A stretch of 64,000 nt of DNA from Kingdonia uniflora (Eukaryota > Streptophyta > Magnoliopsida > Ranunculales > Circaeasteraceae), in assembly GCA_014058105.1 (NCBI GenBank), contig JACGCM010000655.1:1754001-1818000 (forward strand), written 5' to 3'. The translations under genes were made by a program, and so were the position numbers. Numbering within the stretch: the stretch's first letter is position 1; each line of letters begins with the position of its first letter. The notes below the pieces were generated by a model. That model had not been told where the DNA came from. It saw only the letters and a list, made by a program, of their open reading frames with translations, and made no database searches. Shown here one piece after another: positions 36,026 to 46,464 of this stretch.

Positions 36026-36336
36026 CCAAAGGAATCTACCAATGGAAGTAGTTTAGGAGCAGAAAAGATCTAGCCGTGACTACACCTGAGTGGTGCATCC
36101 TTCCTTCTCTAAGCCTAGGCCTCCTTCTAGCTACTCATGTGTCCTAATCGTTGCCTAGGCCTCAAAAAGAGGGAGGTTGAATTCTCTTTTGTGCTGGCGA
36201 GGTAAGTAAGGGGCGAAAGTGCGAATCTAGGGAAGGTGTGCAAAGAACTGACTATGACTATAGCTATAGGGGGTAAAAAAAAACACTGTCACTAGAGAAC
36301 CTGAGATCGCTTCGCTAGCCATTAGTGGTGAGCATC

Positions 36337-36374
36337 TTTTCCTTGCGCTCTTGCTGTAGCAATAGCTTGGAGGT
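36337..36374. repeat. 38-bp dispersed repeat, identical at 36578
   Basis: TTTTCCTTGCGCTCTTGCTG and its continuation GTAGCAATAGCTTGGAGGT recur unchanged at 36578-36615. Flanks differ: copy 1 is followed by AGCCTTTCAAATAGCTC and copy 2 by GGAGCTAGAGAC. Confidence 0.93.
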
Positions 36375-36423
36375 AGCCTTTCAAATAGCTCAGAGGGATT
36401 AAAGGCGAGTTTAGAGGTGGATA

Positions 36424-36457
36424 GTTGCGCGTACGTAAGTAAACTACAAAAACAAGT
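36424..36457 (+). repeat. Composite dispersed element, zero 12-bp units
   Basis: GTTGCGCGTACGTAAG...AAACTAC passes directly into AAAAACAAGT without a CCATCATC unit. Confidence 0.9.
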
Positions 36458-36727
36458 AGGATCCTAAACAACTTGCGTACGGTGAAAAAGAGCTAACTTG
36501 CGTACGCCAAACTTGCGTACGGCGACTTGCGTACGTTAAAAGAAGATTCAAGAAAAGGAGTGTGTTTTAGAGACTCGTTTTCCTTGCGCTCTTGCTGTAG
36601 CAATAGCTTGGAGGTGGAGCTAGAGACTAAGCCAGCAACACAGGGCTAGGATCAAGGCTAGGATAGGAAGGGAGAAGGACTCCTCCCGCTTGGAAAATAG
36701 CTGGACTTGCGTACGGTGATCTCCATC

Positions 36728-37153
36728 TCAGAATGAAGCTGGACTTGAGCTACTACCTATGGTGCTAACATCGCCTGGTCCTCTACTTGCTGTACAGAAG
36801 TCAGACCCCGAAGAACCCCCGGTTGTAACAAGGAGAAAGAGGATAGAAGGAAGATGAAGCTGATAAGCGAACCACAAGAAAGAAAAGGAGAAAGAGTCAG
36901 TCCAGCAATTGCTACGACGGGGTGATCCGGGGGGGGAGAAAGCCAAATAGCAAGCTAAAAAAATAGGATCCTTCAACCGTTGTATGAAGGGGTATTTTTG
37001 CGAGGATTTGAGACGAAGGAAGGAGTGCCCATCATATAGATTCCATCTCCGTGATCCGAGAATAGTCAACCGGGAAAGTGATCCAGGAATAGTCGACCGG
37101 GAAAGCGAGAAAGAAGATAGCGCAACATATAAAGATAAGCACCGGAAGTGCAA
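36728..37153 (-). CDS. Longest open frame in the window, 141 codons, probably not a gene
   Basis: This is the longest uninterrupted ATG-started run I have for either strand. The conceptual product is serine-rich (long S/F-rich stretch near residues 85-95, S-rich C-terminus) and has one hydrophobic stretch at about residues 88-110 that could pass for a membrane segment. Residues 20-34 repeat the phrase TIPGSLSR / TILGSRR because the frame crosses the 27-bp duplication at 37051-37104. A second open frame of 62 codons lies on the opposite strand over the same duplication. I recognise no family, see no neighbouring gene and note that 141 codons is within chance expectation for 64 kb at this composition. 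Confidence 0.1.
   Translation of the reverse strand: MHFRCLSLYVALSSFSLSRSTIPGSLSRLTILGSRRWNLYDGHSFLRLKSSQKYPFIQRLKDPIFLACYLAFSPPGSPRRSNCWTDSFSFSFLWFAYQLHLPSILFLLVTTGGSSGSDFCTASRGPGDVSTIGSSSSPASF
37051..37104. repeat. 27-bp tandem duplication
   Basis: GTGATCCGAGAATAGTCAACC and GTGATCCAGGAATAGTCGACC (first 20 bases diagnostic) start at 37051 and 37078; both end GGGAAAG. The unit is a multiple of 3, so both strands stay open across it. Confidence 0.93.
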
Positions 37154-37279
37154 CGCGCACTCGAAATCCTAGGCAATAAGGAAAAGCAAAGACTAGATAG
37201 AGGAGCTCCAGCCATACGCAAGGTCGACAGGAGAAAAAGGCACCTGAGGTGGGTTATAGGTAGCCGGAGAAGGAGAAAT

Positions 37280-37336
37280 CAATAAATTCACAGGCGCTTC
37301 AATAAATTCACAGACGCTTCAAGAAATTCAGACGCT
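37280..37336. repeat. CAATAAATTCACAGRCGCTT array, 20-bp unit, 3 copies
   Basis: Units start at 37280, 37300 and 37320; the third reads CAAGAAATTCAGACGCTG, having lost two bases. Confidence 0.95.
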
Positions 37337-37390
37337 GTTGGACATGGAAGGATCCTTGGAACGACCTCTTATCCATTCTACCGAAAATTG

Positions 37391-37447
37391 GCTAGTACCA
37401 AAAAGTTGCTAGTACCGAAAAGTTGCTAGTACCAAAAAGTTGCTAGT
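37391..37447. repeat. GCTAGTACCAAAAAGTT array, 17-bp unit, 3.3 copies
   Basis: Units start at 37391, 37408 and 37425, with GCTAGT again at 37442. There is one substitution (CCGAAAAG) in the middle unit. Confidence 0.97.
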
Positions 37448-37771
37448 TTTGGCGCTATACTATAGCTAATAGCTATAGGGGGACCGGGACCTTCACTTCG
37501 CTTTTGTCTTTCGCCGTAATGTCTATTTCACTTCGCTTTTGTATTTCAATAGCCTACCATACTAGAGGGTCTTTTTTTAGAGAGCGCAAAACCTGGTGCA
37601 CTTGCTTTCTCTTGCTGATCCCTTTTTTTGGGGAGTCTTGGTCACTTTCACTAGTGAGAGGTTTTTGCTATAGGTGCGCGTGGCTTTTCTCTTTCTCCGT
37701 ACGCAAGTTCTAAAAAAAGACCCGGCGACTTGCGTACGTCGACCTCAGAACTGTGTGAAACTTGCGTACGC

Positions 37772-37798
37772 TGAGACTAGGGCTGGTCCCTAGTCTCA
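37772..37798. repeat. Perfect 11-bp stem hairpin, 5-nt loop
   Basis: TGAGACTAGGG (37772-37782), loop CTGGT, CCCTAGTCTCA (37788-37798). The stem has no mismatch and is G+C-rich. It starts right after an ACTTGCGTACG module (37760-37770). No T-run follows, so I do not call it a bacterial-type terminator. Confidence 0.9.
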
Positions 37799-38757
37799 TG
37801 AGACCCCATGTCCTAGGATCCTTGCTTAGTCAGAGACGCGAAAAAGTGAGGGCTTTAAGCACAAAGGAAAAGAGGTATTTTCTTCTGGCTTTTAAGTTTG
37901 TCTATAGAAAATGAGTTGCTAAAGCTAGGAGTTACGGAGAAGGGGGGTGGAGCTAAAGCGAGTCCAGACCCTACTTGCGTACGGCGAAATGCACCCCCCA
38001 AAAGGAGAGATTTCGAAGCCGGAATTGTCTCAGTTAGAGTAGAGGCCAGGTGAGTGACTCTCACAACCCAGCCCCGTCGCGGCTTGAAGCTATTGCCTTT
38101 AGATAGGTAGGTTGGAAGTAGAGTGCCACTTTGTTAGGGGCGAATAGTTTGATACATTCCCTGGCCAATTCGGCTCATGCTTGCTTTCTCTAAGTCTTCA
38201 TTGCGTCTCTCTTGGCCGAAGACTTCCAAAAAAAAGAAATACCCATAGGCGCAAAAGGTGTGTCCTTTTTTTAGGGGAACTTGTGCGTCCTCGGAAGAAG
38301 GTAGCCTTTCAAATAGCAACAAGTAGCGTCAGGCCCCTAAAACTACTCTACTAATCTACTAAGAAGAGGCTTTAAAGTAGTTTGTAGTTTGGAGTCAGAA
38401 GGTACAAAGGAGTACGTAGTTTGTAGTTTGGAGCATTTCAGACCGTAGTTTGTAGTTTGGAGCAGTTTAGGTAGTTTAGCCGCAAAAAGAATAGGTAGGA
38501 TCCTAAACTACGAGCTAGGGTTAGGTAGCCGAAGGGCTTTAAGTAGCTCCGGTCCCCTCCACTTCTAGTAGTTTAGAGGCTGGGTTAGGTATTAAAAAAA
38601 CAAGATAAGGTTCTGTGTGTAAACTTGCGTACGGTGTAAAAGAGCTATTTTTTAACGAATAGGTTGCTAAAGCTATTAAAAGGTAGTTTGTAGTTTGGAG
38701 GCTTTAAGTAGTTTAGAGAGTTGCCCGTAATGTATATTTTTTAAAAGTGGGTTACTA

Positions 38758-38792
38758 GTTGCGCGTACGTAAGTAAACTACAAAAAACAAGT
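38758..38792 (+). repeat. Composite dispersed element, zero 12-bp units
   Basis: GTTGCGCGTACGTAAG...AAACTAC is followed directly by AAAAAACAAGTG. Confidence 0.9.
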
Positions 38793-39368
38793 GGGCGCTT
38801 TTCCGCTGTATATAGAAGGGTTTAAAAGGGTTAGAGTCAAGGAGTTGCTAAAGCTAGTAGTCAAAAGCCAGAGGTGGTCGAGCATATAAATAAGGCGAGG
38901 TATTTTCTTCTGGCTTTTAGAAAACTCTAAGTTAGAAAACAAAGACGATGGAAAAAACCAACTTGCGTACGGAAAATGGAAGTAGTTTAGAGCTATTTTT
39001 TGTAGTTTTTTTTGGAGGTATTTTCTTCTGGCTTTTAAGGATAGGTAGGATCCTAAACTACGAGTTGCCTAAAATATACATTACGGCTAGGAGTAAGAAC
39101 CTCACTTCTAAAAAAAACAACACGTGCCCAGCCAAAGGAGGTTTCCTAAACTACTACCACTCCCCCTCAAAAGGAACCCCTGGCGCACTTGTCTCATTGA
39201 CTACCGCATGGGTGTCAAGTAGGTAGTTTTAGAGGGCTCCTACGATGATTTGAGGGGTAATAATTGCACGTTTCGAGGTCTCTCGCGGTCCTCTATACCA
39301 GACTCATTCATAGCGCACCTATACCTAACCAACTAGGCATCGGTGTGCTATTGATCGTCCCCTTCGGA

Positions 39369-39529
39369 GTGCACTCATAACTATTCACATGACTCTTTTT
39401 TAGGGTCACCTACAGCGCACCTTCGTTCCTACTATTCAAAGTTGGGGAGTGCAACTCACTATTCACAAGAATATTTTTTAGGGTCACCTACAGCGCATAC
39501 TCATTCCTGCTATTCAAAGTTGGGGAGTG
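39369..39529. repeat. Tandem duplication, about 80-bp unit
   Basis: GTGCACTCATAACTATTCAC (39369) and GTGCAACTCACTATTCAC (39449) begin units sharing TTTTTTAGGGTCACCTACAG and TATTCAAAGTTGGGGAGTG. Copies differ at several sites and small indels. Confidence 0.93.
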
Positions 39530-40033
39530 GAGGAGCGGCCTCTTTCTATCACTTAGCAGCTATAGCCCCTACCGGTTTCAAGCCTCCCAAATAGACATTA
39601 CGGTGACATAGAGAGGTCTTCTAAACTACCTGCGCGATTTGGTCCAGCCGGAGCTAGTATAGAAGAGGGGGTCGCTTCAAGGATCTTTGTGCTTGGCTAG
39701 TCGTCCTACGCCCTCGGCTCTAGTTGAGACATGAAAGCCTGGCGATCATTCTAGCGCTAACCAACTCTACCCAAACCCACTATGCAATCTCTAGAAGAAG
39801 ACCCCTAAACTACAAACTACAAATTGACTACCAGTATGAGAGAAACTTGCGTACGGCGCAAGAAGATCATAAAAGACGCCGTCAGAAAAAAAACCATGCT
39901 GCTGTCTTCTTGATTTGTGCGCACGCCTAGTTCTTTGTTTCTTTTTTAACGTACGCAAGTCTCTTTAAAGGCTCCTGTTTCTGAGCTACTTGGTAGTTTA
40001 GCAACACACCCCGGCGCTTTTTAAACCACACTA

Positions 40034-40079
40034 GTTGCTGCGTACGCAAGTAAACTACTTTTCCATCATCAAAAACAAG
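40034..40079 (+). repeat. Composite dispersed element, one 12-bp unit, variant left end
   Basis: GTTGCTGCGTACGCAAGTAA then ACTAC, one unit TTTTCCATCATC, then AAAAACAAG. The left half has the common CGTACGCAAGT form in place of CGTACGTAAGT, which ties the composite family to the main module. Confidence 0.88.
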
Positions 40080-40381
40080 CTCCTGTTTCTTTTCTTTAAT
40101 ACTTGAAAGCCTCTTTTCCGCCGTACGCAAGTTCTAAACTACAAAAAATAGCTCTTTGTACGCAAGTCCTTTGAAAAAATGTCTATTTTGAACCTATTCT
40201 AAGTGGGCACTACGGTAGTTTAGAAAGCTCCTGTTTCTGAGCTACTTGGTAGTTTAGCAGCACACTCGTCTTCTAAACTACTTTAAAGCCCTAGCTTTTT
40301 TCTACGATCTGGGTATTTAAAAACACGAATCAGCGTACGCAAGTAAGAATGCCTATTCGCAGACCTTCCCTATGAGATCAC

Positions 40382-40400
40382 CGTACGCAACTTGCGTACG
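40382..40400. repeat. Head-to-head pair of the main module
   Basis: CGTACGCAA-C-TTGCGTACG is a perfect inverted repeat with 9-bp arms and one central base. Complementarity resumes outside as ATCA / TGAT after one mismatch, matching the GATC that often borders single copies. Confidence 0.9.
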
Positions 40401-40737
40401 TTGATAGAACCTTTGAAGAACCTGCACTCTTTCTCAAAGCCTACCCAAGAGAAGGTATCCCGCGGAGGGGTTAAGTCCGCGCCAGCACTACGGGGGGACG
40501 AAAGATAAGAGCAAGCGTTCTTTTTTAACTTGCGTACGGGGCTCCTTCTTGTCCTTGCTTTTTCCAACGCTTTCTTTTCTCCAAGATAGCAAGAGTGGTT
40601 GTGGTTTAGGACGCACATCTCCAAGATAGGCCGCACAGGTCATAGGGCTGCGTAGCTGTAGGCCGCGCTCTGCGCTCTAGGGCTGGTCTTTTTACTAGGC
40701 CCCGTCATCACGAGAAGAAAAACCAGCTCCGCCCGTG

Positions 40738-40863
40738 TAGGATGGTATAGAGTCCTTGTAGGATGGTAGAATCGTTGCTGGATGGTATAGAGTCTGCGTA
40801 GGATGGTAGGAATCGTTGCTGGATGGTAGAGTCTGCGTAGGATGGTAGAGTCGTTGCTGGATC
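40738..40863. repeat. GGATGGTA minisatellite, about 20-bp units
   Basis: Units GTAGGATGGTATAGAGTC, GTAGGATGGTAGAATC and GCTGGATGGTAGAGTC alternate about six times, linked by TTGCTG or TGCGTA. It runs into a shorter TGGTTCTA / TGGTTCAATG array at 40874-40965. Confidence 0.93.
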
Positions 40864-41710
40864 CTTTCCCCATGGTTCTATATCAATGGTTCTACGTGGT
40901 TCAATGTCAGTGGTTCAAGTCCAAGGATCCTTCTCTTTCTTTCCTTTCCCCGTGGTTCAATGGCAGCGGTTTTCGTTGACAAAACAGAGAACGAAAGAAA
41001 TGCAAAATAGACATTACGGAGAAAGGAGAGCCTAAAGATCACTGTACGCAAGTTAGAAGGATCCTTGGTGCGTGTAGCGTGTGGTTAGGACATCTCGTCT
41101 TTTCGTCTTGATCGAAGGCTGTGTGTAAAAAAACACCAGAAAAAAAAGGAAGTAAAAAGAGTCTTGGAAAACGAAAAGCGTGGCCTACAGGTTCTTCAAA
41201 GATAGCCCCTAAACTACAATTGGACATCGGTCTCAAACACGTCGCTCCACGGCTTCTATTTAAAGCTCTCTACGCGTAATGTCTATTTTAAAAGGACTTG
41301 CTTTCTAAACTACCATTACCAAAGAAAAGAGGTGAGGTATGGGTCTTTTCTTTATTCTCGAAAAAGGCATTCACTTTTTCTTTCGCACACCCAGAGCAAG
41401 CCAACTACTTCTTTTTTTTCATCTAGCGCCCTACTTTGACTCTAAAAAAAGGCGCCGCACATGCAACTAGGCCATAGCCAGCTTAAAGTAGGTAAGTTCA
41501 TAGGTCTATAGCACACGTGAATCAGTCAAAGAAATCGCTACTCTATAGAGACAAAGACAGACTCCAATACCTTAGTCTTCGCCATAAGCTTTCGCAGGTG
41601 CATGCGCTTGTCCATATAGCTATTTCCTTGAAAGAAAAGACACAGCAAGAAAGAAAATCCTTTGGGTGAAGAAAAACCGGTCTTCAAAAGGCTGGAGAGC
41701 GTTTTCCTCT

Positions 41711-41740
41711 CTACCTCTTTTCAACAAAAAGTACGCAAGT
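41711..41740 (-). repeat. CCTCTTTTCAAC-AAAAAGTACGCAAGT variant module
   Basis: Identical to 17134-17160 over the 27 bp from CCTCTTTT to GCAAGT, and to the copy ending at 60930; see the 41-bp repeat at 12078 for the opposite orientation. Confidence 0.88.
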
Positions 41741-43225
41741 TATCGAAAATCACGCAGGGCGGGGAAAGCGCAGAAGTGAGGTAGGATAAGGTAGCTCCGC
41801 TTCTTATTTAACTCTAACCCTTTTAAACTCCAGTAGTTGCCTAAAATATACATTACGGCGTACGCAAGTACAACTCCTAAACTACAAAAAACGGCTCTAA
41901 ACTACCTTCCATCCTCGGGCGGCCTAACCCACTTCTACTCCACCTCCAAACTACCTTCTGATAGCTTTAGCAACCTTTGGCCCCTTCGGCTTCTAACCCT
42001 TTTAAACGTACGCAAGTCCGGCTTTCATTTCACTGACGCTCTTTTCTTTAATGACTCTTTTTGGCTCATTAAAGACTAACTACCACCTCTCTCTAGTAGA
42101 GTAGTTTTAGGGGCCTTTTCTTTGCTATTAGCTCCACCTTCTTCTCCTAACTCGCTTGTAGTTGTAGTTGTAGCGATAGCAACTACAACCACAACTACCA
42201 TAACTCCTGCGTCGTTTAGAAAGCTTTACAAAGAAAAGGTCTTTCTTTCTAAACTACGCTGGGGAAAGCGCAGAAGTGAGGTAGGTTCGGTAGTGGTAAG
42301 ATCCAGAGAATCAGAAAAGCGCGCATTAGAATACTGAGGCAAAGCATGCAATCGCCCCAAAAAGTAGTTAGAGAACATGGTGGTATAGTCGAGTAGGAGT
42401 GGGAGGAATCCGCAGATCATTGAGCCAGAAGCTGGAGTTTAGTCAATGGTAGGAATATAGGGATCATTGAGTAAGAAGCTGGAGTAGAAAGGAGAACTTG
42501 CGTACGAAGAAAGATACGTACCACAACGCGACGCTCTCCTTCCATCACTTCTCACTAAGGGCCTTGTCCTTTCCTATAGGCAAGCTGATGCCAAAGAATG
42601 GTAGGGGCTAAGCTGAACTAAGTATTATAGCTACTATCTCCGTACGCAAGTAAAGCTCCCAGTGGAGCTAGCGCCGTAGTTTAAAAGAATAAGAAGCCGG
42701 AGGTGTTAGGTAGTTAGGGGCAGATTGCCAACAAGAGCAAAATAGCGCCAGTCTCAAGTGAGGTTGCTAATAACTAGCGTGCCAATCAAGAGCGAAATAG
42801 CGCCAAAAAGAGCTTGGGGAAGAGTGAAAAGTAGTTTAGAAGGATACTATTAAAAAAAAGCAACCATACCTAAAAAAACAAGTAGTAAACTAGCCACTAA
42901 ACTAGCTACTAGCAGCACCAGCGCAGCGAAGGTCGTGTTAATAAGATAAGATAAAAAAGCCTCACTATGCATTCGGACAGGGAAGTGAAGTGAATAGGCC
43001 GGCCTAGCTCTAAACGGCTCTTATTTGCCGTTTTTTGGATGTAACCTGGGGTAATTGCTAGGACGATCAGCTTGCTAAGGATCCTTGCTAACAAAGCTCC
43101 CTTAGCAAAAAACCGGATCAAGGCTAGGCTGACTTCGCTTTTCTGATGAAGACTAGCAATATAAGGATTCCGTCCTACCGTCCCCTTTCTTTTAACGAGT
43201 GATTCATGTCGCTCTACGGATAAAC

Positions 43226-43329
43226 ACCGAGGCTTCAAAAGGAGCTCTAGTCGCTCTTGCTATGTCTTTGTCGCGTTACCGAGGCTTCAAAAGGAGCTCT
43301 AGTCGCTCTTGCTATGTCTTTGTCGCGTT
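43226..43329. repeat. 52-bp perfect tandem duplication
   Basis: ACCGAGGCTTCAAAAGGAGC starts at 43226 and 43278; both units end TTTGTCGCGTT. I found no difference between them. Confidence 0.97.
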
Positions 43330-44874
43330 ATACTGGACACGCATTTTAAAAAGGAAGTAAATCGACACGCAAAAAAAAAAGGAAGTCCGCCTAAATGAAG
43401 CCCCTAAACGTTTAGAGCTAGCCCCCAACCCTATATCATATACATCCTTTTTTAGGATCTGCCCGTAGCTGGTTACTAGGCTTATCCTTATAAGACAAGC
43501 TATGTCTCACTATGCAAGACAGTGGTCATGCTGTCTGATGTATCTGGGGTTGTGCTTCACTACCAATGTGGAAAAGGCGGCATGGTGAAGCTGCAGCACA
43601 CCCGCCTATCTACTATCTAATATTTATAATAAAGACAAAGACCTATCTGCACCTCAACAGCCATCTCGAGCTCTTCCCAAATGAGGAATAGCGTCCCCCT
43701 TCCTTGGCCCACCCATACCAGAATAGAGCTACAGCCTAACCGCCGTGTAAAGCCTACGTTCGACTCAATCTTCTTGTTATTTCCTTACTCTGTGCTTGTC
43801 GCTGTGAACGCAATAGGTCTAAGCTACAAAAAAACCCATGGACAACCCCACTCACCAAAGGGGCCTTTAGTCGGTCTTCTAGGACGAACTTTTCTTCCTC
43901 TACTTTTAAAGGCTGTAGTGACGCTCGTATTCACATGATATACGGAGAAGCGTTCCACTTGCTACTTTAAAAAGGAGTGAGAAGTTGGCCTAACCTCTGC
44001 TCATGCGGACATGTCAAGATCAAAGAGCGGAGAGGGGTAGTAGCCAGAGGCTTAAAGGATCCTCGGCAGTTCAATCAGGCGTAGCTAAGCCTTGAGTCGT
44101 TAAAGATGAAGGATAAGCGCGAGAAAGCGGCCCTTCCTAGGATCCTTCCTTACAAAGCAATAAAGAAAAGAGATATAAGGACAAGCCGGAAGGATCCTCA
44201 TAGCCAAGTGCTTAGGCATGAGATCTTGAATCCGAGAACCACACAGGCCCAATCAAAGAGCAAAGATCCGTAGTTTAGGATCCTCGTCTTCTATTTTTAA
44301 CGTACGCAAGTTCCAACACACACCTCTTTTTAAAGTAGCAACTGCTTAAAGCCCTACTCGTAAGAGCTCTACCAATAGAAGGAAGCAAGATAAAGAGGAG
44401 TGTGTTGCAGCTCAAAAAGAGGTGGGAGAGGTGTAGAGCCTATCAAGGCGTTAGAGAAGGGGGAGTGAGTGGGAATGGGCGTTAGAGAAAGGTTTGTCTA
44501 TAGATAACAAGGCGTTAGAGAAAGGTTTGTCTATAGATAAGGAGCCTATCAAGTCGCAAGTCGTTTAGAGCTAGATGAAAAGGAGTGAATGGTCGTTTCA
44601 TTCCTTTTAAAACTCGACGATGGAAAAGAGGATCCTTCCTCTAAGTCCAAAGTGTAGTGGACGTAGTCGCCTCTAAAAAAGCCGTGGTCTTGGATCAAGA
44701 CCACATCTTTGAAAAAAAAGCAGCTGGTTTACTTAGACTTGCGTACGCCGATAGGAAAAGCTTGCACTACCACGGCTAAGCAAAGAGAAGCTCCTCTCAG
44801 GCGGAGACGCATAGAAAGATAGCGAGACGCACAGAAGCGAGACGAAGGATCCTAGCAAGATGCTCATGAAGCGT

Positions 44875-45050
44875 AGTCCTTTGACTGAAGATCCGCGGAG
44901 TCCTTTGACTGAAGATCGGAAGTAGTGGTAGCACAAAAGAGCAGCTTAGAGGAAGATATTCGCCAGTGTGTTGCAGAAGCCTCCTTCATGATGAGGCCCA
45001 TCCCCTACCGCCGTAAGCCTCCTTCATGCTGAGGCCCACCATCCCCTACC
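44875..45050. repeat. Two small duplications, 24-bp and 38-bp periods
   Basis: AGTCCTTTGACTGAAGATC occurs at 44875 and 44899. AAGCCTCCTTCATGATGAGG / ...ATGCTGAGG occurs at 44977 and 45015, with CCA extra in the second copy. Confidence 0.9.
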
Positions 45051-45909
45051 ACCAGAAGCAAGCTTTGCTCACATAGAATTGGTAGTTAAGCATAAGTCTA
45101 AGGTTCTGTTAGGAGAGCACACGCGTCCTACTCCAGGCACCAAGATAGCTATAAGACAGCAAGATAGCCATATCCTTTGCGTCTCCCTAGCTCACTCTAG
45201 CTTTAAGCCGCCCCTGCAACACACTGGTAGATCAGGCGTCTTTTCTTCTATCCCATTCTCGTAGTGTGTTTTAGATCATCTGAAGCCAACCTTTGCCCTT
45301 ATTTAACGTACGCAAGTCCAGCTTCTTTTTAAAGCCCTTGCCCTCTAAACTACGCTACGCTACCCTAACAGAATTTCACTCCTATAGAAGAAAATGGGAC
45401 ACCTAGAAGACAGTAGTTTGTAGCTGTAGTGGAATAAGAGTTCGTGTTTTTGTTAAGTAGTTTGGACACCCTTTTTGGTTGCGGAAAAGCGCTAGCCGTA
45501 ATGTATATTTTAGGCAACTTCCTTCGTCTTATTCTCCCCTCTACCGCGCCCTCTTCAGATCGTGGTTCCAGTTTTTACTTATCTACTCGTTCGCTTATTT
45601 TCTTCCTCGCTCTAATGGCTTTAAAACCTCCATTGCTTTTCCTTTGGGGATGGCGCACTCTATTGACTCGTGGTAAGGTATCTTAGGTAAAGAACCTGTT
45701 TTTTTTCTAGAAAGTTCACACTAAGTAAAAAATAGATTCCCCACAGCAAGAAATAAGCCTTCTAAACTACTCTTTGGAGAAATCCACCGTAGCTTCACCC
45801 CTGAGCTATTTGAAACTTGCGTACGGCTACCTTGATTTCGCGCGGTGTGCTGGTTACCCGTAATGTATATTTTGAAAAAGTGGGTTAGGACTTGCGTACG
45901 TTTAAAAGA

Positions 45910-46230
45910 GTTAGAGTTGCCTAAAGGCCCCTAACTGCTTAGAGAGGTAGTTATAAAAAAGGGTAGTTTCGTTCCGTAGTTTAGGAAGCTTTCTAAACTG
46001 TAGTTTCGGAACGAAACTACTCCTTTGTACCGTAGTGCCCACTTAGAATAGTTTGATTAAAGAAAAGAGTTGCCTAAAGGCCCCTAACTGCTTAGAGAGT
46101 TTAAAAGGGGGTGTAGTTTAGGAAGCTTGCTTTTTAAATAGTGGAGTTGCCTAAAATATACATTACGGCCAGGAGGATCCTAAACTACAAAGAATCTGTT
46201 AGAGGTGGATTGCCTAAAATATACATTACG
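45910..46230. repeat. TTGCCTAAA repeat copies, with and without ATATACATTAC
   Basis: GTTGCCTAAAGGCCCCTAAC occurs at about 45914 and 46069 (empty). GTTGCCTAAA-ATATACATTAC-GGCC occurs at 46146 (filled, insert 46156-46166) and a further filled copy begins near 46203. Filled copies also lie near 39062, 41834 and, reversed, 45498. Confidence 0.9.
45963..46020. repeat. Long hairpin with 14-bp perfect outer arms
   Basis: GTAGTTTCGTTCCG (45963-45976) pairs with CGGAACGAAACTAC (46007-46020). Inside, AGTTTAG (45978-45984) pairs with CTAAACT (45993-45999) around an AAGCTT centre, leaving a 3' bulge. The inner stem is the dispersed GTAGTTTAG module in both orientations. Confidence 0.9.
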
Positions 46231-46464
46231 GCTACTAGCGATAAAAGGGAAGCGTGGGGGAAAGGTAGCCTTTCAAGTATTAAAGAAAAGGTACGTAGTT
46301 TAGGAGCAGTTTAGAAGCCGGATTTCAGACCTAGAAGGTAGAGCCCAGGGTGTGTTGTAGGAGCTGATTAAAGACAAAAGAGCATTAGTAGTTTAGAGCG
46401 TACGCAAGTTTTCAAAAAAAGCCTTAGTAGTTTAGAGCATTAAAGAGCATTAAAGAGTAGCTTA

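Larger units (their letters stand above)
31201..40700. other. Non-coding stretch with many short arrays
   Basis: No gene is recognisable. It is dominated by 17-80-bp tandem duplications, listed individually. Two copies of the composite element (36424, 38758), a strong hairpin (37772) and a head-to-head module pair (40382) are embedded. Modules ACTTGCGTACG and GTAGTTTAG cluster near 36.4-36.5 kb and 38.4-38.8 kb. Confidence 0.7.

Noticed and set aside
37772..37810. Hairpin considered as a transcription terminator.
   Set aside because: No T-run follows and no gene precedes it.
40900..40925. AATGTCAGTGGTTCAAGTCC resembles the T-arm end of a tRNA (phenylalanine type).
   Set aside because: No D-arm, anticodon arm or acceptor stem can be built upstream. 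The phrase belongs to a local TGGTTCTA/TGGTTCAATG array.
43681..43938. Plus-strand run of 85 codons with hydrophobic stretches, considered as a small membrane protein.
   Set aside because: No recognisable family, chance length, and no start context or conserved neighbour.
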